Assembly (NCBI RefSeq): GCF_004362395.1
Contig: NZ_SNWE01000015.1
Span: forward strand, 43,413-107,412
Length of the DNA stretch: 64,000 bases
Origin: Salegentibacter sp. 24
GTDB lineage: Bacteria; Bacteroidota; Bacteroidia; Flavobacteriales; Flavobacteriaceae
Direction: 5' to 3'
Under the pieces are notes generated by a model, which saw only the letters and a program-made list of their open reading frames with translations, was not told the DNA's origin and made no database searches. Made by a program: the position numbers and the translations under genes. Shown here piece by piece: positions 1-7,329 of the stretch (position 1 is its first letter; every line of letters starts with the position of its first letter).

Positions 1-1041
1 ATCCTGTTTAGCAACTTGATCCAAAACCAAATCTGTACTTTTAACCATATCATTGACACCATCCACGGGTAAATCTACTACTTCAACATTTTCCAGGCAC
101 GCAGCCACACGTCTTGCCTGGTCATTTGTTCCACCATAGCAGTTCGGAGGCACAACTATTTTAATGGCTTTCCCTTTATGCTTTACCAGGGCATCATCAA
201 TGAGCCCCATCATAATCGCATATTGAATAGACAAACCACAGGATCCAATAAGGGGTTTTGTAGCTGTTCCTGTTATCTTTTTAATCGAATCTTCTGCACT
301 TTCTTTGTCGGTTTCTGTATTGGTTTTATTGGCAGAAGAAGACTTTCCCGTAAGCCTCTGCAATAAAGAAAAACAATCGGCGGGTGTCATCGCGATGGTC
401 TCCCTCCTTCTCACATGTTGAATTTCCGAGATGTAACTTTCATTTTTTTGCCCATTGATCACTAAAACGCTCCCAAGATCACCTTGAAAGCTGATATAAA
501 AATCAATATTTGGACTAAAGGTGAGCTTGCTTAATTCATCTTGTTGTGCTATAAAAATTGTACTGCCATCAAAATCAGCAACCTTGGTTATGTCCTCTAC
601 CTGTTTTAATTCGAGATTATATCCGTAAACCTGTTTTAGGACATCAACTTTAAGAAATTTGGGTAGTTGTCCGGTATACATGATCCGGGTTTTCTTTTTA
701 CTGAATAAGTTTTTTCGCAGAACCGCTAAAACAGGAAGCGACCTTGATGAAAAACTAATTACATTTTCCGGTTTTGTATTATTTAAATTAGCAATTCCCC
801 ATTCCAGTACAGAAGATAGTGGATGACCCAAACGGATATAATCAAAAGCTGTGGGTAATTCACGAAGTGCGGAAGGCTTGGAATTATTTGCTGCGTATAA
901 GTTTTCGAATTTTGTTAAGAATTCCGTTTTCGCCAATTTTTCATTATAAATATCCAGTCTATGGGTTGTAAGCTTCAACCAGTCAGATGGCATATGTTCT
1001 AACACATCCTTAATATATTTAAGTATTTTAATGGCTTCCAT
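1..1041 (-). CDS. PLP-dependent Cys/Met-metabolism-type enzyme, 5' part (runs off the window)
   Basis: An open frame of 347 codons starts at an ATG whose first base is 1041 and stays open to the window edge, so the C-terminus with the PLP lysine is missing. Residues from about 265 on (GSCGLSIQYA, then PPNCYGGTNDQ near 305) resemble the start of the large domain of cystathionine gamma-synthase/lyase enzymes, where a small-residue motif is followed by a YGGT cofactor-phosphate loop. In ordinary members this motif lies within the first 80-100 residues, so this protein has a roughly 190-residue N-terminal extension that I do not recognise. No signal peptide is visible, so it should be cytoplasmic. 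The fold family is likely; the reaction is not known. Confidence 0.6.
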   Translation of the reverse strand, partial: MEAIKILKYIKDVLEHMPSDWLKLTTHRLDIYNEKLAKTEFLTKFENLYAANNSKPSALRELPTAFDYIRLGHPLSSVLEWGIANLNNTKPENVISFSSRSLPVLAVLRKNLFSKKKTRIMYTGQLPKFLKVDVLKQVYGYNLELKQVEDITKVADFDGSTIFIAQQDELSKLTFSPNIDFYISFQGDLGSVLVINGQKNESYISEIQHVRRRETIAMTPADCFSLLQRLTGKSSSANKTNTETDKESAEDSIKKITGTATKPLIGSCGLSIQYAIMMGLIDDALVKHKGKAIKIVVPPNCYGGTNDQARRVAACLENVEVVDLPVDGVNDMVKSTDLVLDQVAKQD

Positions 1042-1456
1042 AATCGTTACTTTTAGATAGGTTGGCAATATAGATTGCTTAATTTTATTTTAAAAGCCTT
1101 ACAGGATATTTATGAGATGATATCTATTGATAATCCCGAATCCATTTACTATTACAAGTTATTCAGATAAAAAAATTTAACCAGAGAAATTCTAAAATAG
1201 AAGCTTTTAAACTTAGTCTTGGTAAGTATTGTTTCCTGGAGACCAGTTCTTAAAAGATAATCCTCAATTTTACCGAATTTTTTATTAAATTAGAATCTTG
1301 AAATCTTTCATTATCAAGTGTTTTTGAAAGAGATTGTACCCACCCCCTAAATTTTATAATGCCCTCCCGATTTTCTTAACCTATAGTATGCTATTATCCA
1401 AATGAGATATATAGGCTCATACTATTGTTTTGAATATTGTAAACCACCTGTGCTAA
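1042..1456. other. Intergenic region, no gene seen
   Basis: This AT-rich stretch lies between two divergently read genes (PLP enzyme on minus, response regulator on plus) and must carry both promoters. I see no open frame of useful length, no tRNA-like fold and no exact TAnnTTTG box at a convincing distance from either start. Confidence 0.5.
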
Positions 1457-2203
1457 ATGATCCATCCAATCCATATATTAATAGTCGAGGATGAAATGAT
1501 TATTGCTGCAAACATTTCCCTGCAACTTAGCGAAATGGGCTACGAAGTTTCAGGCATAATTCCCAGGGGTGATGATGCCTTGAATCATGTAAAGAGTAAT
1601 CCTCCGGATATCGTATTAATCGATATCCAACTTAAAGGAGAACTCGATGGGATTGAAACTGCTCAGAAAATGCAGAAATTCCATAGTAATCTGGCCATTA
1701 TTTATCTTACTGCAAATGCCGACGAAGCCAATTTCAACAGGGCTAAGGAGACACATCCTTATGCTTTTATTTCAAAACCATTTAAGAGGTTGGATTTACA
1801 AAGAAGCATTGAGCTAACCATTAATCAGTTAAAATGTAATATTACCACTGCTGCAAATGGATCGAAATTTCAAAACTCTACTTTCGTTTTAAAAGAATGT
1901 TTATTTATACGGCATCAGGAAACGATGGTCAAGGTTGATATTAAGGCCATACGTTATATAGAGGCCGATCGCAACTACTGCAGAATATTTTCTAACGAAA
2001 AAGAATATTTAATGGTAACCACACTTAAAGATATGGACAGAAAACTGCCTCAAAGACATTTTTTCAGAATCCATAGGTCTTATATAATTAACCTTTCCAA
2101 AATAGACGAGATAGCTGGGACACACGTGGTAATTGCTAAAAAAGCAATTCCCATGTCTAAAGGTTTGCGACCCGAGCTTCTAAAAAGGCTGCAAACCATT
2201 TAA
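1457..2203 (+). CDS. LytTR-family response regulator
   Basis: This is a two-domain response regulator of 248 residues. Residues 5-125 form a receiver domain with the acidic pocket VEDE (10-13), the phospho-acceptor Asp56 in VLIDIQL, a Thr in YLTAN and the conserved Lys in ISKPF. Residues about 145-245 form a LytTR DNA-binding domain, recognisable from YIEADRNYCRIF and FFRIHRSYIIN. LytTR proteins bind short direct repeats upstream of their targets. In Bacteroidota they usually pair with TPR or HisKA_2 histidine kinases; one lies at 7330-9291 on the other strand, beyond seven same-direction genes, and is the natural partner candidate. The downstream cassette at 2321 is the obvious candidate target, but that is inference. 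Confidence 0.9.
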   Translation: MIHPIHILIVEDEMIIAANISLQLSEMGYEVSGIIPRGDDALNHVKSNPPDIVLIDIQLKGELDGIETAQKMQKFHSNLAIIYLTANADEANFNRAKETHPYAFISKPFKRLDLQRSIELTINQLKCNITTAANGSKFQNSTFVLKECLFIRHQETMVKVDIKAIRYIEADRNYCRIFSNEKEYLMVTTLKDMDRKLPQRHFFRIHRSYIINLSKIDEIAGTHVVIAKKAIPMSKGLRPELLKRLQTI

Positions 2204-2220
2204 GCCTTTGATAAAAATAA

Positions 2221-2234
2221 TGTCCATTAGGACA
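2221..2234. promoter_or_regulatory. Short perfect inverted repeat upstream of the exported cassette
   Basis: TGTCC and GGACA flank a 4-base spacer, just after the response regulator stop and about 90 bases before the first cassette gene. There is no T-run, so a terminator is unlikely. It could be an operator or chance. Confidence 0.25.
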
Positions 2235-2320
2235 GTATTTCAGTCTGTTCATCCTAAACCATTTGTTTTCAGTTATTTCCAAAAGTAAATTGTCTTATAA
2301 TTATTTAAAACCAGGAAATT

Positions 2321-3097
2321 ATGAAAACTGTAAAATTTAATGTCTTGCTTTTTGCAATTGTAGCATTGCAAACCACCAACCTCTTTTCTCAAAATACTAA
2401 TCAAGCCTTTTGGGTACACGAAGACCAGGTAAAACCTGCTATGCAAAAAGAGTATGAAGCCGTTACCAAAGATTTTATTGCTGCCTGCAAAGAGCATAAT
2501 CTTAAAGATGCAGACTGGGCTACGGCAAGTATTGATGATGGAAAATATTTAAGTATATCACCCATTGATAATATGGCCGATTTTGATAAAAACCCTATGG
2601 CACCATTGGTTGAAAAAATGGGAGAAGAAAACTTCAGAGCCATATTTGATCGTTTTAATGAATGTTATGATACCCACCGTGATTATATGGTGTATTTAAT
2701 AGACGAACTCTCTTATATGCCTAACGGGCTTACCACGAATACCGTGGGGGAGGATTACCGAAAATGGCACTTTTTTCACGTGGCACCAAAAAATGTGGCC
2801 AAGCTTAGAGATAAGATGAAAGAAATCAAATCCTTATATGAAACCAAAGGTGCTAAACAACATTATAGAATCTACCGCAGTGGGTTTGGAAGTAATGGCG
2901 ATTATTATCTCGCGGTAATTTCAGCAAAAGATGCGCAATCTTACGCAAAAACTTCTGCAGAAACAGATGAACTTCTTGGTGAAGAAGGTGAAAAGGTATT
3001 TGATGAAATGATGCAGTACGTTCATAAATACGAAACTAAAACAGGCCGTATGCGTCCCGATTTAGCTTACTCCGCAATTACTGACTTTAAAGATTGA
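2321..3097 (+). CDS. Exported protein with two repeated alpha/beta domains
   Basis: 258 residues beginning with a signal peptide (MKTVKFNVLLFAIVALQTTN, cleavage near FSQ), so it is exported to the periplasm or envelope. The mature part looks like two copies of one domain: residues about 28-132 and 145-250 each begin with a short beta strand (FWVHEDQV; WHFFHVAP), run through a helix, a strand ending in an aromatic-rich turn, and finish with GEE...F...Y helices. This resembles tandem dimeric alpha/beta-barrel (ABM/NIPSNAP-like) proteins, but I cannot assign a named family. The next gene starts 3 bases after its stop, so co-transcription is near certain. A second protein of similar architecture lies at 5060-5842. 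Confidence 0.65.
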   Translation: MKTVKFNVLLFAIVALQTTNLFSQNTNQAFWVHEDQVKPAMQKEYEAVTKDFIAACKEHNLKDADWATASIDDGKYLSISPIDNMADFDKNPMAPLVEKMGEENFRAIFDRFNECYDTHRDYMVYLIDELSYMPNGLTTNTVGEDYRKWHFFHVAPKNVAKLRDKMKEIKSLYETKGAKQHYRIYRSGFGSNGDYYLAVISAKDAQSYAKTSAETDELLGEEGEKVFDEMMQYVHKYETKTGRMRPDLAYSAITDFKD

Positions 3098-3100
3098 ACG

Positions 3101-3511
3101 ATGAAAACATTACCGCTATATTTTTTCTCTTTGCTAACTGTATTGCTTTGGTCAAACTACTTGCAGGGACAAAACAATGAAATTGTTGTTAAACAGGTAT
3201 ATGAAGTTTTACAAAATAACAAGGCAACTTCAAATGAGATTTCAGCAATAGCAAACGGAATAAATTGGGATGAAGTAAAAAGCGAAAAAAGAATCAAAGG
3301 CAGGTACAACATTTCCCTTAGTTCAATAATGGAAAATGAATGGGAAAGCATATTGTTTAAAATCCTCAAATTTCAAATACCTCAGAAGAATAAGGTAATG
3401 GTAAGCGGAACAGTAAATGGTCGCAAACTCACAGAATGTGAATTTATCTCTACCCAGTTTAAACATTATTGGTCTTTAAAAGATGGTAAAATCGTCCATT
3501 TCTTAGAATAA
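3101..3511 (+). CDS. Small exported protein, possibly NTF2/SnoaL-like
   Basis: 136 residues with a clear signal peptide (MKTLPLYFFSLLTVLLWSNY, cleavage near QGQ). The mature chain of about 112 residues ends in HYWSLKDGKIVHFLE, which resembles the last strand of SnoaL/NTF2-like proteins, where a tryptophan strand is followed by a DGKI turn. The first helices are less typical, so the fold call is tentative. It sits between two exported cassette genes with gaps of 3 and 16 bases and is surely part of the same transcript. Function unknown. Confidence 0.55.
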   Translation: MKTLPLYFFSLLTVLLWSNYLQGQNNEIVVKQVYEVLQNNKATSNEISAIANGINWDEVKSEKRIKGRYNISLSSIMENEWESILFKILKFQIPQKNKVMVSGTVNGRKLTECEFISTQFKHYWSLKDGKIVHFLE

Positions 3512-3527
3512 CTAAAAAACACGAATC

Positions 3528-4022
3528 ATGAAAAACTTAGTATCATTTGCTCTTGCAACAATCATATTCATAGCCTTTAATCCACAGGAGAAACGCTATA
3601 CACAGCAATCAGCAGAAATAGACACTTATAAGAAAGTTCTGGAAGCTTATGAGGAAAGGGATTGGGAATCCATGGCTTTACATTATGCTGATACGGCTAA
3701 AATAATGAACAACGTGGAGGAAAAACATGCACAAAACCTCTCGCAGTTCTTAGCCCAAACCAAAGAAGATGCAATCCAGTTTTCAAACTGGAAGTTTGTA
3801 GATACTGAATCCGAATACGAAATGGTAGTAACCGATAAAGGAGAAACCTGGGTGAACTTTTGGGGCCTTTGGCAGGGTACTTTTAAAGCTAATAATAAAG
3901 TATATAAAATTCCCACCCATATTACCGCTGAATTTGTAAACGGAAAAATAGTGAGGGAAGCCGGTTACTGGGATGTTTCAAAAATATTATTGGACATCCA
4001 GCAGCTCCAGACAGAGGAATAA
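3528..4022 (+). CDS. Exported SnoaL/NTF2-like protein
   Basis: 164 residues with an N-terminal hydrophobic stretch that is probably a signal sequence. The mature part begins with the typical SnoaL first helix (YKKVLEAYEERDWESMALHY), followed by an AD...IMNN strand and a final sheet with TWVNFWGLWQGTF and ITAEFVNGKIVREAGYWDV. SnoaL-like folds include cyclases, isomerases and many small-molecule-binding proteins, so the fold alone does not give a reaction. It is the third gene in the same-strand cassette. Confidence 0.7.
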   Translation: MKNLVSFALATIIFIAFNPQEKRYTQQSAEIDTYKKVLEAYEERDWESMALHYADTAKIMNNVEEKHAQNLSQFLAQTKEDAIQFSNWKFVDTESEYEMVVTDKGETWVNFWGLWQGTFKANNKVYKIPTHITAEFVNGKIVREAGYWDVSKILLDIQQLQTEE

Positions 4023-4091
4023 GATTTATCGGAAAAAAACATAGGGAATTAAGTTGCTCTTAAAAAGATATATAATTCAAAATTTGATGAA

Positions 4092-5033
4092 ATGATGAAG
4101 ACGGTTGGAATAATAGGAGGTTCAGGCTTTATTGGGAGCTACATCACCAGAAAATTTTTGAAAGAAGGCTTCCAGGTAAAAGTCTCGGTTACTGATATCA
4201 ATAAAAGTGAAAAGTATCAGCACCTTTTTGATCTTAAAAATTCAGAAAACCTCAATATACGGGGATTTAGATTAGAGAATTTAGATATTTTAAAGGAGTT
4301 CATAAAGGATTGTGACATCATAATTCACAGCGGCACCCCATTCCAACTCGCTGTGAAAAATCCGCAAACTGAACTTTTTGACCCCACTATAAAAGGAACC
4401 CAGAATTTCCTTGAAGCCATAAGCCAATATCCACAGCTTGAAAAAGTTATTTTTATCGCTTCCGTTGCAGCCTGGAATACAAATTTCCCAATGCCCGCAG
4501 AAGGCAAGAGCTATAACGATACTTTTGATGAAAATCACATCAGGTTTAGTAGTGAACAAAGTCATCCGTATGCCCAGGCTAAATTTATGGCCAACCAGGT
4601 AGTGATAGAATTCATCAACCATAATCCAGACCCTCCCTTTGAAATTTGTTCGGTTTCTCCGGTAATGGTTATGGGTAAATCTTTATCCTCCAGAGAAGAT
4701 TCTACCTCCACCGGCTTACAATTCCTTATTAAGAATAAAATTGCTCCAGATGATTTTATTCAGAGCATTTATGACAACAACATACCCTTTGCGGTTGTAG
4801 ATGTGGAAGATGTGGCACATGCAACTTACAGTGCCGCCACAAGAAAAGGTTTGCATGGAAAAGACTACCTCTTAACTAGTGAGACCTATAAAGTGTGGGA
4901 TATTCACCTGATGCTAAATAAAAAGGAACCCAAAGAAAAAGCGAAAATCGTCTATAAAAACGATCTGGCAAAAACTGATCTGGGTATTCAATTCCGGCCC
5001 GTAAAAGAAACATTACACAACTATTCAAGCTAA
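4092..5033 (+). CDS. NAD(P)-dependent epimerase/dehydratase-type (extended SDR) protein
   Basis: 313 residues with no signal peptide, so cytoplasmic. The N-terminus has the dinucleotide-binding glycine motif of extended short-chain dehydrogenases (GGSGFIGSY, residues 9-17), an acidic/hydrophobic strand DIIIHSGTP near 75, and the catalytic YxxxK as PYAQAKFMAN near residue 157. This class includes sugar epimerases and dihydroflavonol-4-reductase-like or aldehyde reductases; the sequence around the active site fits the reductase-like branch as well as an epimerase. It starts 69 bases after the previous gene and is the only enzyme of obvious catalytic type in the cassette. Confidence 0.8.
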   Translation: MMKTVGIIGGSGFIGSYITRKFLKEGFQVKVSVTDINKSEKYQHLFDLKNSENLNIRGFRLENLDILKEFIKDCDIIIHSGTPFQLAVKNPQTELFDPTIKGTQNFLEAISQYPQLEKVIFIASVAAWNTNFPMPAEGKSYNDTFDENHIRFSSEQSHPYAQAKFMANQVVIEFINHNPDPPFEICSVSPVMVMGKSLSSREDSTSTGLQFLIKNKIAPDDFIQSIYDNNIPFAVVDVEDVAHATYSAATRKGLHGKDYLLTSETYKVWDIHLMLNKKEPKEKAKIVYKNDLAKTDLGIQFRPVKETLHNYSS

Positions 5034-5059
5034 AAAAACTAATTTAAAAATCCTCACTT

Positions 5060-5842
5060 ATGAAAAAATTATTAATGCTAAGCCTACTCTTTCTGATTGG
5101 CTATCCTAGTATTGCTCAGGATAAACTTTATTTAATTTTTGAGTTTATGAAAGTGGATAATGAACTGGAACAGGCCTATATGGAAACGGAATTATTCTGG
5201 GAAGGAATTCACAAGCAACGGGTTGAAAATGGAGATATTTTGGGATGGGACCTATGGAGTTTACAACCTGGAGGAGAAAATCAGGGATACCAATACCTTA
5301 CGGTAAGCCTATACAATGATCCCGTAAAAATGATGAGTGGTACAGGGAATTTTCAGGCAGCTTTAGAAGCAGCTTACCCGGTCATGTCCGAAGAAGATCG
5401 CATTGCAAAATTTTATAATACTGCAAAATCAAGAGCCCTGGAGGTAAGGGTATATCTTGAACAAATAGCTGTCACTGAAGACGATTTTGAAATGCCCTTA
5501 GGGACTATTGCCGGAATTAATTTAATGAAAGCAACAGGTGGAGATTCTGAAAAATACGAAAGATTTGAAACAGAAATTTTCCAGCCTATACATCAGAAAG
5601 AAATTGAGGAGGGAAAAATGGAAAACTGGAGTTTGATGCGATATATGCTACCGGTTGGAAGTGATGTTTACGCCTCACATATTACCGTGGATATGTATAG
5701 AGATTACCACCAGTTATTTAAAGGATGGACTCAGCCCGGACCATCTATGTCTGAGGACCTACTACAAAAAATCCAGGAAGGTTTAAGCTCAAGAGATTTG
5801 AAATATAAATACATGGCTACGCTTATAAGAAAAGTGAGATAA
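5060..5842 (+). CDS. Exported protein with two repeated alpha/beta domains (second cassette member)
   Basis: 260 residues with a signal peptide (MKKLLMLSLLFLIGYPSIAQ). The mature chain contains two similar halves: residues about 24-135 (LYLIFEFMKV, then GIHKQRVENGDILGWDLW, then YLTVSLYND) and about 146-258 (GTIAGINLMKA, then PIHQKEIEEGKMENWSLMR, then HITVDMYRD). The match of IH-x-(K/Q)-x-x-(V/E)-E-x-G in both halves points to an internal duplication of a dimeric alpha/beta-barrel-like domain. Its overall design mirrors the protein at 2321-3097, though direct identity is low. Function unknown; presumably it binds a small molecule in the envelope. Confidence 0.65.
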   Translation: MKKLLMLSLLFLIGYPSIAQDKLYLIFEFMKVDNELEQAYMETELFWEGIHKQRVENGDILGWDLWSLQPGGENQGYQYLTVSLYNDPVKMMSGTGNFQAALEAAYPVMSEEDRIAKFYNTAKSRALEVRVYLEQIAVTEDDFEMPLGTIAGINLMKATGGDSEKYERFETEIFQPIHQKEIEEGKMENWSLMRYMLPVGSDVYASHITVDMYRDYHQLFKGWTQPGPSMSEDLLQKIQEGLSSRDLKYKYMATLIRKVR

Positions 5843-5997
5843 TAATTAGAAGAAGTAGCGACAAGACCATTTCAAAACTGAAAACACTTCATCAACTTTA
5901 AAGAACCGCGCCGCTTTTGATTAACCTGAATATTCACAAGCTGATTCGGCTTTTCAGTAGAAATGAAAGAATAGATTATTTAATGAAATTTTTAATT

Positions 5998-6402
5998 ATG
6001 AAAAAGTTAAACCAAAAACCTGAATATTTTAAACTTCGCCCGGAAGTCGAAGAAACATATGGCTATTCCCATGCCGTAAAAATTGGCAACAGTATAAAAA
6101 TTTCCGGTGCCGTAAGCATGGACGATCAAGGCAATCCGACTGCCGTAGGTGATTTTGAACAACAAATGAAAAACTGCTATTGTGATCTTGAAAAAATACT
6201 GAAACACTTCAACTGCACTTTTGATGATGTGGTCAAGGAAGATGTGTTTACCACCAACATGCCAGGGTTTCTTGAAGTGGCGGGTTACAGAACTGAAATT
6301 TATAAAAACCACTTCCCTACCGGCTCCTGGCTTGGTGTAAAGGAATTGGCCTTACCGGAACTTTTGATTGAAATAGAACTGGAGGTGCATAAACCTGAAT
6401 AA
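5998..6402 (+). CDS. Rid/YjgF/UK114-family protein lacking the usual catalytic arginine
   Basis: 134 residues from the ATG at 5998. An in-frame ATG at 5983 and a TTG at 5917 exist, but the Rid fold begins right after 5998, so the longer versions add non-family residues. Family landmarks are the strand IKISGAVSMDDQGN, the helix QMKNCYCDLEKILKHF and the end IEIELEVHKPE. RidA proteins hydrolyse reactive imines using an Arg in the motif (V/A)RLP before the last strand; here the equivalent stretch reads LALPELLIEIE, so the Arg appears to be absent. Rid subgroups without it are not imine deaminases. It is cytoplasmic, in a cassette of mostly exported proteins. Confidence 0.8.
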   Translation: MKKLNQKPEYFKLRPEVEETYGYSHAVKIGNSIKISGAVSMDDQGNPTAVGDFEQQMKNCYCDLEKILKHFNCTFDDVVKEDVFTTNMPGFLEVAGYRTEIYKNHFPTGSWLGVKELALPELLIEIELEVHKPE

Positions 6403-6420
6403 AATTTTAAAAAAACCAAC

Positions 6421-7281
6421 ATGAAAACAATTAAAAATTATCTCGTTTTACTAGTCTTCCTAATAGCAACAGTAGCCGTTTTCGGACAGGAAAACAAGGC
6501 ACATCAAAAAATAGATTATAAAACAGGTGATCCTGCTACCTGGCCTGCAGAACTGGATGCCGTTAGAGCTGCTCCAAAGAATCATAAAATTTTAATGGAA
6601 AATGACCAGGTCCGGGTACTCGAAGTTTCCCTGGCTCCTGATGAAAAAGAACCACTTCACTACCACAAATGGCCGAGTGTTTTATATATACAGGAAGCTG
6701 GAGATTTTATTGATTATGACAGTGAAGGCAAAGTAATTTTTGACACCCGGAAACTGCCCGAACCCTTAAGCCTTCCGCTAACCATGCAAAAGGAACCGGA
6801 AGCACCGCATGCTGTTGTGAACCTGAGCAAGACAAAACCTATACGGCTCATTCGGGTGGAGCTGAAACCGCAAAGTTCAAATAAAAATACAACCATAATT
6901 GACGGTCTCTATAAGGCCTTTTCTGCCGGCGATATTCCCGCGGTTCTGGGCGCAATGGATGCAAACATTCTCTGGAATGAAGCCGAAGGAAATCGTTACG
7001 CTGACGGCAATCCATATACGGGCCCGGATGCTGTCCTTAATGGTGTTTTCTCACGTATAGGAGCAGATCACGAATATTTCAAACTTGAATATATTGAGCT
7101 CCATGAAATGAGCAACAATAAGGTATTAGCTACCCTACGCTATAATGCTAAAGTCAAAGAAACCGGCAAAACTTATAATGCACAGGCGGCGCACCTTTGG
7201 ACCTTAAAAAATGGAAAAGTTAGTGCCTTTCAACAGTATGTGGATACTAAAAAGTTGTATGATGCCATGGGAAATCAATAA
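6421..7281 (+). CDS. Exported cupin-SnoaL fusion protein
   Basis: 286 residues with a signal peptide (MKTIKNYLVLLVFLIATVAV, cleavage near FGQ). Residues about 58-145 look like a single cupin barrel: VRVLEVSLAPDEKEPLHYHKWPSV carries the HxH metal-type motif, and a later APHAV supplies a further His. Residues about 155-286 form a SnoaL/NTF2-like domain (GLYKAFSAGDIPAVLGAMD, then NPYTGPDAV, then HLWTLKNGKVSAFQQY). The C-terminal end resembles that of the gene at 3101. It closes the seven-gene cassette and lies 48 bases from the convergent kinase gene. The substrate is unknown. Confidence 0.75.
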   Translation: MKTIKNYLVLLVFLIATVAVFGQENKAHQKIDYKTGDPATWPAELDAVRAAPKNHKILMENDQVRVLEVSLAPDEKEPLHYHKWPSVLYIQEAGDFIDYDSEGKVIFDTRKLPEPLSLPLTMQKEPEAPHAVVNLSKTKPIRLIRVELKPQSSNKNTTIIDGLYKAFSAGDIPAVLGAMDANILWNEAEGNRYADGNPYTGPDAVLNGVFSRIGADHEYFKLEYIELHEMSNNKVLATLRYNAKVKETGKTYNAQAAHLWTLKNGKVSAFQQYVDTKKLYDAMGNQ

Positions 7282-7329
7282 ATGAATGGCGATGAACAAA
7301 TCGTATTAAGCACCTATATTTACTTAAAA

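Noticed and set aside
5917..5997. Longer start of the Rid gene
   Set aside because: The TTG start and the residues before 5998 do not match the family, which begins right at the later ATG.
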